A stretch of DNA of 64,000 bases from Paenisporosarcina sp. FSL H8-0542 (GCF_038632915.1 NZ_CP152050.1:1581001-1645000); one strand, 5' to 3'. Counted from the stretch's first letter, positions 1 through 9,105 are shown. A program made the numbers and translations. Notes: a model not told the origin generated them from the sequence alone.

Positions 1-2
1 TC

Positions 3-911
3 AATGTGAGCCGGAATGAAAATGCAGAGTTGTTTAAACTAGTAATCGGTGGCTACGGGCTTTTCGGAGTTATCTTAGATGTGACCTTGGAATTGACAGA
101 AGACGAACTTTATCAAGTACATACAGAATCAATTTCTTACGATGAATACACATCGTATTTCACAAAAAATGTTTTGCAAAATGATGATGTAAAAATGCAT
201 CTTGCCAGAATCTCAGTAGCACCAGATAGCTTTTTAACGGATATGTATGTAACTGATTTTTCTACTGCTTCTGATCAATCAAATTTAGAAGATTACACTT
301 CGTTGAAACGGGAAAGTATCATTGCCATCCCTAAATTTTTCCTTGGTCTTTCGCGTCTGAGTGGTTGGGGTAAAAATACGTTCTGGAATATCCAAGAAGG
401 ATATAATGACCGGTTGGAGCATTCATATATGTCCAGAAATAATGTTATGCGGTCTGAGACAACTTTTATGGATTATGATAATGCTACAAACACAGAAGTG
501 CTACAGGAATATTTTGTTCCGATTGATCAGTATTCTTCGTATATCGATGATTTGAGAAAATTGCTGAAAGATGAAAAAGAGATAAACTTATTGAACATCA
601 CAGTGCGCTACGTGGGGCAAAATGAAGAATCTGTCATGTCTTACACAAAAGATGACATGTTTGCACTCGTGATTCTTATTAATCAAGGCAAGAGTGAAGA
701 GAGTATAGAATCCACAGGTCAAATCATCAGAAAAATGATTGATGTAACGCTGGACCATGATGGGAGCTATTATTTGCCTTATTATCACTATCCGACCAGG
801 AAACAGCTGGAAAAAGCATATCCGAGAACAAATGAATTCTTCGAGATGAAAGAAAAATACGATCCAGAAGAGCGCTTCATGAATCTTTTCTATGAGGAGT
901 ATCACAAATGA
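3..911 (+). CDS. FAD-binding oxidoreductase, C-terminal part
   Basis: The reading frame is open from the window edge, so the N-terminus lies outside and the GTG at 6 is probably internal. The visible 302 residues begin with an IGGYGLFGVI segment typical of the end of the FAD-binding (PCMH-like) fold of GlcD-type oxidases. A long substrate domain follows and ends in YDPEERFMNLFYEEY, close to the usual KYDPxxxF ending of flavin oxidases. The substrate cannot be told. The stop codon overlaps the next ATG (ATGA at 908), so it is translationally coupled to the MFS-type gene, which may handle the same compound. Confidence 0.75.
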   Translation, partial: NVSRNENAELFKLVIGGYGLFGVILDVTLELTEDELYQVHTESISYDEYTSYFTKNVLQNDDVKMHLARISVAPDSFLTDMYVTDFSTASDQSNLEDYTSLKRESIIAIPKFFLGLSRLSGWGKNTFWNIQEGYNDRLEHSYMSRNNVMRSETTFMDYDNATNTEVLQEYFVPIDQYSSYIDDLRKLLKDEKEINLLNITVRYVGQNEESVMSYTKDDMFALVILINQGKSEESIESTGQIIRKMIDVTLDHDGSYYLPYYHYPTRKQLEKAYPRTNEFFEMKEKYDPEERFMNLFYEEYHK

Positions 912-1447
912 ATGCAAGAAAATTTATACTTTATCAAGGTACAGTTGGAATGGCAGCAAGCATGATTTTTCCGTTTTATATATTGCTGCTAAAAAATGTG
1001 GGGAACAGCTACGTCCAGTTCGGATGGGCTTATGGGCTTTTCGCATTAACTGCTGCGCTAAGTTATCCTGTAATAGGGAAATTCGCTGACAAAGCAGGAG
1101 ACAAAATTCTTTTAATGATTTATTCATGGGGGATGGCATTGATTTTGCTGGTGTTCCCATTGGCTTTTGAAATCTGGCATATCTACGTACTTCAAATAAT
1201 CATGGGTTTACTAGGTGCCGTCCAAAAAAACTCTGAAAAAACGATTCTGGCACGTACCGTTCAAAAAGAAACGGCTGGGAAGGAAATCGGTCGTTATCAT
1301 GTTTGGACCTCTATAGGAGCTGCCGTTGCCGTGATTGGAACAGGCTATTTAGTCGATTTTCTGACGATTGGCAGTATCTTTTATCTGGCATCAATCGTTT
1401 TTGCATGGAGCGGGTTTTATGTGATGAGGCTTGATACGAAGGTTTAA
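908..1447 (+). CDS. Short MFS-type membrane protein (half-size)
   Basis: 179 residues with about five or six hydrophobic segments. The stretch VIGKFADKAGDK matches the loop 2-3 motif of major facilitator transporters (GxxxDxxGxR-like). Usual MFS proteins have 12 helices and about 400 residues, so this is one six-helix half, either a natural half-transporter or a truncated copy. No second half follows, because a terminator starts 12 bases after the stop. The start overlaps the upstream oxidoreductase by four bases. The family is fairly clear; activity is uncertain. Confidence 0.65.
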   Translation: MNARKFILYQGTVGMAASMIFPFYILLLKNVGNSYVQFGWAYGLFALTAALSYPVIGKFADKAGDKILLMIYSWGMALILLVFPLAFEIWHIYVLQIIMGLLGAVQKNSEKTILARTVQKETAGKEIGRYHVWTSIGAAVAVIGTGYLVDFLTIGSIFYLASIVFAWSGFYVMRLDTKV

Positions 1448-1458
1448 ACTTGGATTTT

Positions 1459-1496
1459 ACAAACACTGGGGTCTCGCTCCGGTGTTTGTTTTTTTT
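1459..1496 (+). terminator. Rho-independent terminator
   Basis: An 11-bp stem (ACAAACACTGG with CCGGTGTTTGT, one G-T pair) around a 9-base loop, followed by eight T. It closes the oxidoreductase–MFS operon. Confidence 0.85.
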
Positions 1497-1581
1497 GATG
1501 TCAATTCATTCAGAATAAAAAAATTAATTACTGTTCTTTTCTTACTGTGTTTTATATAAAATACACATAGTAGGTCTTAGA

Positions 1582-1974
1582 TTATGCTTGTTGTCCTATG
1601 AAGATAATTAAAAATATTACTAAAATCAAAATTGAACCTAACCATTCATAATAGTAAGCCTTTTCTTCCCGATGTAAAAGCCATTCCTCAAATCCGCGAG
1701 TTATCCCCAGTAAAAAAAACAGAGCAAACATGGGAGTAGTCAAAATTAATCCTAAATTTGTTTGATTGGATGTCTTCTCAGCCAAGCTCATCATACTTGC
1801 AAAAAATAAAAAACAAATAACAAACTCGAAAGCAAGTATATAACGGTTTCTATCTTGAGAAATCATTCCTCTCCATTTGCTTTTTATATTCAGTCTTTTT
1901 TTAAAGTAAAATTGGGTAATAAATAGATAACTGGCAAAGGCAATGAATAACCCTGTTAACGTAAAAGCATCCAT
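1582..1974 (-). CDS. DUF4181-like membrane protein
   Basis: 130 residues from the ATG at 1974, chosen because AGGAGGT lies five bases upstream (1980–1986); a longer frame to 2019 lacks such a site. Three or four hydrophobic helices alternate with a basic loop (FKKRLNIKSKWRGMI) and an acidic one (GFEEWLLHREEKAYYYEW). This layout resembles the DUF4181 family of small Bacillus membrane proteins. Function is unknown. It is a single-gene unit convergent with the operon to its left. Confidence 0.65.
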   Translation of the reverse strand: MDAFTLTGLFIAFASYLFITQFYFKKRLNIKSKWRGMISQDRNRYILAFEFVICFLFFASMMSLAEKTSNQTNLGLILTTPMFALFFLLGITRGFEEWLLHREEKAYYYEWLGSILILVIFLIIFIGQQA

Positions 1975-2140
1975 GAAGCACCTCCTAATATTTGTAATTG
2001 TCACTATAATATTCTTCATCCCTATTCAACAATCCTGCAAACTTAAATGTATTTTAAATTTGTACTGCATCACAGCGGTTGAAAATAGAAGCAGTATGGA
2101 TTTGTATTTATTTTTCCAAAAATGAAGGGAAGGGATTAAA

Positions 2141-2323
2141 TTGGGTTGGTTTTTTGGAGTTATATTAGGTTTGCTTTTCGGCATGGGCGTTTACATTGAC
2201 TGGAAAAGAAAGAAAATCAATAATTATCCACTTCGATTAACACACCCACATGCAAAGCCAGGGGATGATTCGAATTACCGGATGGGTGATAACAACAACT
2301 ATACTGGTGGCGGGATGGATTGA
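2141..2323 (+). CDS. Small single-helix membrane protein
   Basis: 60 residues starting at TTG 2141, with a GAAGGGAAGGG site about six bases upstream. An N-terminal helix (WFFGVILGLLFGMGVYI) is followed by a basic stretch and a polar tail rich in Gly, Asn and Asp. No family recognised. It is followed 32 bases later by another tiny membrane protein gene and a shared terminator, so the two look like one transcript. Confidence 0.55.
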   Translation: MGWFFGVILGLLFGMGVYIDWKRKKINNYPLRLTHPHAKPGDDSNYRMGDNNNYTGGGMD

Positions 2324-2355
2324 TACCTTTAGATTTATAGGAAGGAAGTGAATTT

Positions 2356-2469
2356 ATGTGGTGGTTATTAATCGTACCTATTTTTTATCGCATTCATAGA
2401 CGACTTCATGTAATGGAAGAAGAAGTAGCAAGATTGGATCAATTAAAGAAATCTATATTAATAAAATAA
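2356..2469 (+). CDS. Tiny membrane-associated protein (37 aa)
   Basis: ATG at 2356 preceded by GGAAGGAAGTG at good spacing. The product starts MWWLLIVPIFYRIHRRLHV, a short hydrophobic helix, followed by an acidic then basic amphipathic stretch (EEEVARLDQLKKSILIK). It lies between the 60-aa gene and a strong terminator. The clear ribosome site and the hydrophobic-to-amphipathic design argue it is real. Function unknown. Confidence 0.5.
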   Translation: MWWLLIVPIFYRIHRRLHVMEEEVARLDQLKKSILIK

Positions 2470-2472
2470 TTA

Positions 2473-2501
2473 AAAAAACCATCCGCATGGATGGTTTTTT
2501 T
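2473..2501 (+). terminator. Rho-independent terminator
   Basis: Perfect 12-bp stem (AAAAAACCATCC, GGATGGTTTTTT) with loop GCAT and a T run. It ends the two small membrane protein genes. Confidence 0.85.
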
Positions 2502-2540
2502 ATGTTTCCAGAGTTGGCTTTCACTTTGTTAAGCTAACCA

Positions 2541-3797
2541 TCATTTTGAAGGATAAAAGGAGTACGGTCCGATATCTTGTATCCATATTTGTGCATTTTC
2601 CCCATTCGGTTCGGCTACCCACAAATCCCCTTTGGTAGAAGCGATATCGATTTGTCTTACCCAAGTGATTTTGTTTATCAAGGGCAGGAATTGTGGGTTA
2701 TAATCTCCTTGATCTTTAGAAGGCATTGTTATTTGGATTTGTTTCTGACTGTCTAGAGTTACAAAATATAATGTTGGTTTGGGTCGTTTTTTAGGGTCAT
2801 TTGACCAGTCAGTTTCTTTTACTCTGGATACGATAAGAGAACGGTCGTTGACCCATGTAAATCCCATGTCTGCATAGTTTTTGGGAGTAAGGGTCAAAGT
2901 ATGGTATGCAGGGAGTTCAGTTACTTTTAAATCTTTATCTTTGAAACCAAATACGATTCGTCCTCCGCCTGCGATATAACCGAGTAAACTGTCCTTAAAT
3001 GACCACTTCGACTGGAACTCGAGGATTACCTCATCGAGTACGGTGAATTCTTTCCCTTCTGCAGAAATTACACAAAGCATATCACTGTCCATAGAAAAGG
3101 AAGCAGTTGGTGACACAATAAAAGATATCCATTTGTTATTTGGTGAATAAGCAAACGATTGGGCATTGATTGAAGGGATTTTTACATCATTTTTCTTAAG
3201 TTCTTTTGGAATAACTAAAAATTTTTTCACGTGTTTTGTTAAGTCGCTGATGTTTTGATAACCACCCTTTAATGAAATGGTATAGAGGATTGGATGTGTC
3301 CATCCATCTGGCCTCAAGGAAGCACTTGATGATGCGATAAAGCCCTTTCCATTCGGCTGCCATTCATAAGCGTCGACTCCTAGAGCGATATTATAAAAAC
3401 TGGTTAAGTCAGATATATTTAAAACACCGCCACTTTGAAAAGCCACAATATTTTCTGTTGGCGACCATTTTGGATCGTGTCCATCATAAAAAATTTTACG
3501 GTGCTTTTTGGTTTGTAAATCATAGACCCACAATTCATTTTCAGTACCTTGACTTTCATTAATGGTAGCCCGTACTTCTTTTTGATAAAGAAGCATTTTA
3601 CCATCAAAAGACCATTGTGGGGGATAAGGATAATTTGATTTTTGATCTGTCACTTTTTTGTCTAAACCTTTATCGTTTATCCACAAAAAGCCGTCCTTAA
3701 TGTAGGCGACTTTAACTGTAGAATCAGTTGGTGTCGCATTCGATATAGAAGGAGATAAAAAACAGAATATCACTAACATATGAATAAGTTTAACCAT
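2541..3797 (-). CDS. Secreted TolB/PD40-type beta-propeller protein
   Basis: 418 residues with an N-terminal signal peptide (MVKLIHMLVIFCFLSPSISNA). Repeated blades carry signatures such as PPQWSFDGKMLLYQ, DPKWSPTENIVAFQ, FAYSPNNKWISFI and YNPQFLPLINKITWV, the PD40/WD40-like pattern of TolB-family propellers. No catalytic motif is seen, so a binding or scaffold role at the cell surface is likely. The ATG is preceded by AAGAGGTGAT. It stands alone on the minus strand. Confidence 0.7.
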   Translation of the reverse strand: MVKLIHMLVIFCFLSPSISNATPTDSTVKVAYIKDGFLWINDKGLDKKVTDQKSNYPYPPQWSFDGKMLLYQKEVRATINESQGTENELWVYDLQTKKHRKIFYDGHDPKWSPTENIVAFQSGGVLNISDLTSFYNIALGVDAYEWQPNGKGFIASSSASLRPDGWTHPILYTISLKGGYQNISDLTKHVKKFLVIPKELKKNDVKIPSINAQSFAYSPNNKWISFIVSPTASFSMDSDMLCVISAEGKEFTVLDEVILEFQSKWSFKDSLLGYIAGGGRIVFGFKDKDLKVTELPAYHTLTLTPKNYADMGFTWVNDRSLIVSRVKETDWSNDPKKRPKPTLYFVTLDSQKQIQITMPSKDQGDYNPQFLPLINKITWVRQIDIASTKGDLWVAEPNGENAQIWIQDIGPYSFYPSK

Positions 3798-3919
3798 ACA
3801 ATCACCTCTTAGTTCATATATTGTGCCTTATTAAAAAACTTACACTTAAGTAAATGGGAAAGTTTTTCACGTTTTCTATACTATTATGCCGTGACTTAAA
3901 GAATATAAAATGATTGAAT

Positions 3920-3946
3920 TTGCCATTTTGTAAAAAGTGATATAAT
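3920..3946 (+). promoter_or_regulatory. Possible promoter upstream of speD
   Basis: TATAAT at 3941–3946 with TTGCCA at 3920–3925. The 15-base spacer is short of the usual 17, so the -35 assignment is uncertain. Transcription would leave a leader of about 125 bases containing a weak GTGAAAAA/CTTTTTCAC hairpin near 3990. Confidence 0.35.
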
Positions 3947-4077
3947 TGACTGTATGTTTCACAATAATGAATTCTTTAAAAATATAGCATGTGAAAAATA
4001 TGGCTTTTTTCACAAAAAAATTTTTAATTACTGTGCAAAATTTGTCTAAAATTTAGTTGAGAAGGGGATTACATAAT

Positions 4078-4884
4078 ATGAGTTTAACGCCAAATGAAAG
4101 AATTAAATTACATGGTTTTAACAATCTAACCAAAACATTAAGTTTTAACATGTACGATATATGCTACACAAGAACTAAGGAAGAGCGCGAGGCTTATATC
4201 AACTATATTGACGAACAATATAATGCAGAGCGTCTTACGAACATCTTGACCAACGTGTCAGATATGATTGAGGCAACCATTTTAAATATTGCGCAACAAG
4301 ATTATGAGCCTCAAGGTGCGAGTGTGACGATTCTTGTTTCTGAAGGACCGGTCGATGAATCACCATTGGAATCATTCAAGCAATCTCCTGGGCCGTTTCC
4401 TGATACAGTAGTAGGTCATTTGGACAAAAGTCATATAACGGTTCACACATATCCTGAGTACCATCCTGACGAAGGAATCAGTACATTCCGTGCAGATATC
4501 GATATTTCAACATGTGGAGAGATTTCTCCTCTTAAAGCTCTGAACTATTTGATTCACTCTTTTGAAACAGACGTAATGGTCATGGATTACCGCGTGCGTG
4601 GCTTTACGAGAGACGTGAAAGGTCATAAACTTTTCATAGACCATGACATCAATTCCATTCAAAATTTCATTCCTAAAAGCGTTCAGGACGTTTTCCAAAT
4701 GATCGATGTGAATGTCTATCAGGAAAACATTTTCCATACAAAATGTAAACTGAAGAAATTCGACCTTAACAATTACTTATTCGGGTACAAGGAAGATGAG
4801 TTATCTGAAGAAGAAAAGATTGAGATTACGAAGAAACTGAAAAAAGAAATGGATGAAATCTTCTACGCGAAAAATATGTCTTAA
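4078..4884 (+). CDS. speD: S-adenosylmethionine decarboxylase, long bacterial type
   Basis: 268 residues. Makes decarboxylated AdoMet, the aminopropyl donor for spermidine. The motif [15 protein letters not shown] matches the self-processing site of E. coli-type SpeD: cleavage before Ser118 would generate the pyruvoyl group. Length also fits the 260-residue class, not the 120-residue SpeH of B. subtilis. The start is ATG 4078 because the ribosome site AGAAGGGGAT lies just upstream, inside a longer frame that begins at TTG 4057. No speE is nearby, so spermidine synthase must be encoded elsewhere. Confidence 0.92.
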   Translation: MSLTPNERIKLHGFNNLTKTLSFNMYDICYTRTKEEREAYINYIDEQYNAERLTNILTNVSDMIEATILNIAQQDYEPQGASVTILVSEGPVDESPLESFKQSPGPFPDTVVGHLDKSHITVHTYPEYHPDEGISTFRADIDISTCGEISPLKALNYLIHSFETDVMVMDYRVRGFTRDVKGHKLFIDHDINSIQNFIPKSVQDVFQMIDVNVYQENIFHTKCKLKKFDLNNYLFGYKEDELSEEEKIEITKKLKKEMDEIFYAKNMS

Positions 4885-4978
4885 ATAGACAAAAAAAGGT
4901 CCCCCAAAAAGGGTACCGTGTTCCGTATTGATGTACAAAAGAAGAACTAACATATTAAAACGTTAATCAAATAACAAC

Positions 4979-5014
4979 AAAAAGCACTGCAATTCAAATT
5001 GCAGTGCTTTTTTA
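4979..5014 (+). terminator. Terminator after speD
   Basis: Long stem AAAAAGCACTGCAATT with AATTGCAGTGCTTTTT and a T-rich tail, about 95 bases after the speD stop. Confidence 0.85.
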
Positions 5015-5260
5015 TTTTTATGCGACTCGATTTCTACAAGGTAAATTGGACTAAGAGCTCTCGTGGGTTTGGCATCCAATAAATCCGACTGAATTGATAA
5101 CAGTATCTTCAAACTAACAATCCAAATTATTGGAGGTTAAAAAATAGGACAAGTTTCACTCTTAATTAAGTTGGGTGCTTTTTCTTCTGCTCAAGAATAT
5201 AACAAAATAACAACCTTGCAATCATAAAACATTTTTTTATTTAATAAAAAAAAATAGTCA
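5015..5260. other. Non-coding gap before the multicopper oxidase operon
   Basis: About 245 AT-rich bases between the speD terminator and the promoter of the next operon. I see no gene, repeat of the 15–35 kb families or structured RNA here. Confidence 0.5.
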
Positions 5261-5290
5261 TTGACAAAAAGATTACTTCAGGAATAAAGT
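5261..5290 (+). promoter_or_regulatory. Candidate promoter of the multicopper oxidase–Tat operon
   Basis: A consensus TTGACA at 5261–5266 and a weak TAAAGT at 5285–5290 with an 18-base spacer. A short imperfect hairpin (TTTCC-TAAG-GGAAA) follows at about 5310–5323, before the AGGAGG ribosome site of the oxidase gene. Confidence 0.5.
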
Positions 5291-5345
5291 ATGTGTAATA
5301 ACAATAAACTTTCCTAAGGGAAACTTTTTTGAGGAGGGTCAAACA

Positions 5346-6362
5346 ATGAGCGAAGAAAACAACGTTTCTAGACGCGACATCTTAAAGTTGGGATCTGCCG
5401 GGGTCATTGGGGTAGCAGGCAGTTATTTGTTAAGTACAATGACTGGATTAAATCCCGTCATTAAAGCAGCTACACACAGTGGTAATAAGCACGGCAACAT
5501 GAATCACAGTAATACAATGACGGATGTTTCAAAAAGCGAAGGCTATAAGATGGCTGAAAAAGCACTTACAACGTTTGATTATGGCACAGTGAGTGTGCTA
5601 CCAAATGGGCAAACGTTACGTGTTTATGAAGTTGAAGCTATTGATAAAGAAATAGAAATTGCAAAAGGGATAAAATTTCCTGGTTGGACGTATAACGGAA
5701 CGATTCCTGGACCGACGTTTCGTTGTACAGAGGGTGATCTTTTACGTTTCAACTTTATTAATAAAGGCAGTCATCCTCACTCGATTCATTTTCATGGAAT
5801 TCACCCACCAGAAATGGATGGATTGGAGTCTATATATCCCGGACAGACATTCACGTATGAATTTGAAGCAAAACCATATGGATTACAAATTTACCATTGC
5901 CATGTCATGCCTTTAGCTCGACATATTCATAAAGGGTTATATGGTAATTTTATTATCGATCCAAAAAAGCCAAGAGAACCGGCGTTAGAATTGAACATGG
6001 TCATGAATGGATTTGATTTGGATTTAGACGGCGAAAACGAATTTTATACGGTGAATGGATATGCGAATGCATTTATGAACCATCCGATTAAAATCAAGAA
6101 AGATCAACTTGTCCGAATATACTTAAGTAATTTAACTGAATTCGACTTATTAAATTCTTTCCACTTGCATGCTAATTACTTTACGTATTATCCAACAGGT
6201 CGAAATGATAACCCTTCACAGTTTACAGATACAATTATGCAATGTCAGGGTGAGCGAGGGATTCTGGAAGTGCGTTTTCCGTATAAAGGGAAATATATGT
6301 TTCATGCTCATGTAAGTGAGTTCGCTGAGTTAGGCTGGATGGGATTTTTCGAAGTAGAGTAA
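5346..6362 (+). CDS. Tat-exported two-domain multicopper oxidase
   Basis: 338 residues. The N-terminus carries a twin-arginine signal (SRRDILK, then a hydrophobic stretch to about residue 33). A His/Met-rich linker follows (HSGNKHGNMNHSN). Domain 1 has HPHSIHFHG (H148, H150) and YHCHVMPLARHIHKGLYG (H184, C185, H186, H193), the signature of type 1, 2 and 3 copper sites with Leu198 where nitrite reductases have the axial Met. Domain 2 keeps FHLH (H273, H275) and FHAHV (H320, H322), but Ala321 replaces the type 1 Cys. So the type 1 copper should be in domain 1 only. Likely oxidises a metal ion or phenolic outside the membrane. It heads an operon with a ZIP transporter and its own tatA and tatC. 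Confidence 0.85.
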   Translation: MSEENNVSRRDILKLGSAGVIGVAGSYLLSTMTGLNPVIKAATHSGNKHGNMNHSNTMTDVSKSEGYKMAEKALTTFDYGTVSVLPNGQTLRVYEVEAIDKEIEIAKGIKFPGWTYNGTIPGPTFRCTEGDLLRFNFINKGSHPHSIHFHGIHPPEMDGLESIYPGQTFTYEFEAKPYGLQIYHCHVMPLARHIHKGLYGNFIIDPKKPREPALELNMVMNGFDLDLDGENEFYTVNGYANAFMNHPIKIKKDQLVRIYLSNLTEFDLLNSFHLHANYFTYYPTGRNDNPSQFTDTIMQCQGERGILEVRFPYKGKYMFHAHVSEFAELGWMGFFEVE

Positions 6363-6376
6363 AGGAGGGTTAATAG

Positions 6377-7546
6377 ATGAAAGTTAAATGGATTATATCG
6401 GGATTAGTACCCCTATTGTTACTTGTGGCAGTAGTTGCTTGGGTGATGATCAATGGTGCTGGTATTGAGAAAGACCCTGCCGCCCCAATCGAAGTACTAA
6501 ATATTGAACGAATTAACACAACATACAGTGGGTTTGAAATATCAATCAGTAATACTGGGCCAGAGCCCCTAACGATATCTCAAGTAATAGTGAATGATTC
6601 GATATGGAATTTTGGTGTCTCTCCATCAGAAACATTAAAACGATTTGAAGAAGGGGAAATTACGATTAATTACCCTTGGGTGCAAGGCGATCCACATGTA
6701 ATTAAGATAATTACTGAAAATGGAATTATTACAGAAGGTGAAATTGCAGCTGCGACACTCACTCCAGAAAGAAGCTGGAGCAATTTTCTTAATTACGGGT
6801 TTATAGGGTTTTATGTTGGTATCGTACCCATTACATTAGGTTTATTGTGGTATCCATTCATGAAACGTTTCTCACGAAAATGGATTAACGCTATTCTTGC
6901 TCTTACCGTTGGGTTACTTCTATTCTTATTTATTGGTACATTGGCTGATGGCTTTGAAATGGGTGCTGAAGCGCCTGCAGTCTTGCAAGGTACTATGGTG
7001 GTAGTGCTAGGTGCAGTTCTTACTTTCTTATTATTAATTGGATTTGACCAGTATTCACAGAAAAAACAAGCATTGAAAGTTTCTTCTCCTTTTAATATCG
7101 CTTTATTAATGGCTGTCGGAATCGGGCTCCATAACTTTGGGGAAGGGCTGGCTATCGGTACTTCGTTCTCTCTTGGCGAAGCTGCACTAGGCACATTCTT
7201 AGTCATTGGCTTTACTCTTCATAACATTACTGAAGGTATAGGAATAGCAGCTCCCTTGTTGAAGATTAAACCTAGAATAAGAGACTTTGTATTATTAGGC
7301 GTAATAGCAGGTGCTCCAGCAATTATTGGTACCTGGGTTGGTGGCTTCATTTTCTCTCCGATTCTCGGCGCATTGTTCTTAGGGATTGGTGCAGGTGCCA
7401 TCTTACAAGTAATTTATGTCATCACTAAAATGTTAATTAACGATCATAAGAAACATTTGGAACCTACTGTTTCTTGGTTAAACTTCAGTGGTTTCACAAT
7501 CGGTCTGCTAATCATGTATCTTACAGCCTTTTTCGTTAAATATTAA
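6377..7546 (+). CDS. ZIP-family metal transporter with extra N-terminal domain
   Basis: 389 residues. One N-terminal helix is followed by an extracytoplasmic beta-rich domain of about 110 residues, then about eight membrane helices. The metal-site motifs HNFGEG (H252) and HNITEG (H282) are the TM4 and TM5 signatures of ZIP transporters. The substrate could be iron, zinc or manganese; the sequence does not decide. It starts 15 bases after the multicopper oxidase with AAAGGAGGG upstream, so oxidase and transporter probably act together, by analogy with ferroxidase-coupled metal uptake. Confidence 0.85.
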   Translation: MKVKWIISGLVPLLLLVAVVAWVMINGAGIEKDPAAPIEVLNIERINTTYSGFEISISNTGPEPLTISQVIVNDSIWNFGVSPSETLKRFEEGEITINYPWVQGDPHVIKIITENGIITEGEIAAATLTPERSWSNFLNYGFIGFYVGIVPITLGLLWYPFMKRFSRKWINAILALTVGLLLFLFIGTLADGFEMGAEAPAVLQGTMVVVLGAVLTFLLLIGFDQYSQKKQALKVSSPFNIALLMAVGIGLHNFGEGLAIGTSFSLGEAALGTFLVIGFTLHNITEGIGIAAPLLKIKPRIRDFVLLGVIAGAPAIIGTWVGGFIFSPILGALFLGIGAGAILQVIYVITKMLINDHKKHLEPTVSWLNFSGFTIGLLIMYLTAFFVKY

Positions 7547-7566
7547 ATTTTTCTGAGGTGAAGACG

Positions 7567-7791
7567 TTGCAAAAGGACCTTAATAATAACAGGAGTAATT
7601 TTGGTGCTTGGCTCGATAAACAAGAAGATATAAATATTTATTCGTTAGAAAAAGCATCAAACATCGGTTATGCAACCATTAAAAAATTATGTAACAACCA
7701 AAACTACTCACCTAGATTTTCAACCATTGCGAAAATAAATCATGGCTTAAAAATGCTCGGAAAGAATATTGAAGTGAATGATTATCTTTGA
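7567..7791 (+). CDS. Small HTH DNA-binding protein
   Basis: 74 residues from TTG 7567, chosen because GAGGTG lies six bases upstream; GTG 7558 would sit on that site. The segment SLEKASNIGYATIKKLCNN is a helix-turn-helix of the XRE/Cro type, followed by TIAKINHGLKMLG. No sensor or metal-binding domain is seen. It lies between the ZIP transporter and tatA in the same direction, so it may regulate the operon. Confidence 0.65.
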   Translation: MQKDLNNNRSNFGAWLDKQEDINIYSLEKASNIGYATIKKLCNNQNYSPRFSTIAKINHGLKMLGKNIEVNDYL

Positions 7792-7850
7792 GTACCTTTA
7801 CCTTGCTTAGATACAGCTATTCAAAACATAACAATTAATAGGAGGAAATC

Positions 7851-8042
7851 ATGATGCAAAATATAGGAATTCCAGGATTGATTTTGGTATTGGTTATTGC
7901 TCTTATCATTTTCGGACCATCTAAATTGCCTGAAATCGGAAAAGCTTTCGGTTCCACATTAAGAGAGTTCAAGAATTCAACTAAGGATCTTTTATCAGAA
8001 GAAAAAAGCGCGACTCCCAAAGAACAAGTAAATAAAGAGTAA
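7851..8042 (+). CDS. tatA: Sec-independent translocase subunit TatA
   Basis: 63 residues: a short N-terminal helix ([22 protein letters not shown]) with the FGPxKLP hinge and an amphipathic helix ([16 protein letters not shown]), then a charged tail. This is the complete TatA/E layout. GGAGG lies five bases before the ATG. TatA oligomers form the passage for folded, RR-signal proteins; the multicopper oxidase at the head of the operon is the obvious cargo. Confidence 0.93.
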   Translation: MMQNIGIPGLILVLVIALIIFGPSKLPEIGKAFGSTLREFKNSTKDLLSEEKSATPKEQVNKE

Positions 8043-8079
8043 ATATTAGATAATGAAGTACGTTTAAGGAGGATTGTAG

Positions 8080-8808
8080 ATGAAAGGTCAAAGCATGAAT
8101 GTTGTTCAACATTTAGAAGAATTACGCAAGGCAATTATGATTACTCTAGGAATTTTTCTACTGTTTTTTGTGCTGGCCTTCATTTACGTTCAGGATATAT
8201 ATCACTTGCTGGTCAAAGACTTGCCATTTAAGCTAGCTTTATTGGGTCCAAGCGATATATTGATGGTTTATTTAATGATTTCAAGTGTTGTCGCGTTAGC
8301 TGCTACTATGCCTGCTGCTGCACATCAAGTTTGGCGATATATTAGTCCAGGTTTGACAGAGAAGGAGCGTAAAGTGTCGCTTGCGTATGTACCGGCACTA
8401 TTTATTCTATTTATAATAGGTATCAGTTTTGGGTACTTTATTTTATTTCCTCTAGTGATGAGTTTTTTAATGTCATTGTCCAATGACATGTTTACTACTT
8501 TTTTCACAACAGAAAAATATTTCCGGTTTTTGTTGAATATGACTTTACCTTTTGGGTTTCTATTTGAACTGCCAGTCGTGATAATGTTTTTAACAAGTTT
8601 AGGAATAATTAATCCGTATGTTTTACAAAAAATAAGAAAGTATGCTTATTTTGTGTTGATTGTTACTTCCGTATTGATTACACCACCAGATTTCTTGTCA
8701 GATATTCTTGTGATTATTCCTTTACTCCTGTTATATGAAAGCAGTATCACATTGTCTAAATTTGTGATTAAACGACAACAAAAAATGTTAGATAAATTAG
8801 TTACGTAA
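8080..8808 (+). CDS. tatC: Sec-independent translocase subunit TatC
   Basis: 242 residues and six membrane helices. The N-terminal VQHLEELRK motif (twin-arginine recognition), SPGLTEKERK in the first periplasmic loop region and the FGFLFELPVV segment are TatC hallmarks. It follows tatA by 37 bases with AAGGAGG before the ATG, giving a minimal TatA–TatC system like TatAyCy of B. subtilis, which also sits next to its substrate gene. Confidence 0.95.
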   Translation: MKGQSMNVVQHLEELRKAIMITLGIFLLFFVLAFIYVQDIYHLLVKDLPFKLALLGPSDILMVYLMISSVVALAATMPAAAHQVWRYISPGLTEKERKVSLAYVPALFILFIIGISFGYFILFPLVMSFLMSLSNDMFTTFFTTEKYFRFLLNMTLPFGFLFELPVVIMFLTSLGIINPYVLQKIRKYAYFVLIVTSVLITPPDFLSDILVIIPLLLLYESSITLSKFVIKRQQKMLDKLVT

Positions 8809-9052
8809 GAACACACTTTTCACTAAAAGTCTAATTACCATTTCATATTTCACCCAGTAAACAAGAAAAGCCCTCAGAAAGAATTCTGTTGGCTGTGAAT
8901 TTATCGCTTTTGGTTAAGTCGATCTTACTTTACATGTAATCTTATTACTTTTCACCAATTTAACCGTGAAAAAAAGTGACACAGTTTATAGTTTATATGT
9001 GAAGTGAGCCACTCTAAATTAATGGGAAAATATTTATTCATCATAATGTAAT

Positions 9053-9105
9053 AGAGCCATTATCAATAACCCCCTGAGTAAAAGGTATTGGTAATGGCTC
9101 TTTTT
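9053..9105 (+). terminator. Terminator between tatC and cadA
   Basis: AGAGCCATTATCAATAAC pairs with GGTATTGGTAATGGCTCT over a 13-base loop, with T5 on the plus strand. It most likely ends the tat operon 250 bases after tatC. The 8809–9052 stretch before it holds no gene that I can see. Confidence 0.65.

Noticed and set aside
4057-4077. Earlier TTG start for speD
   Set aside because: The ribosome site AGAAGGGG lies inside this extension, so translation must start at ATG 4078.
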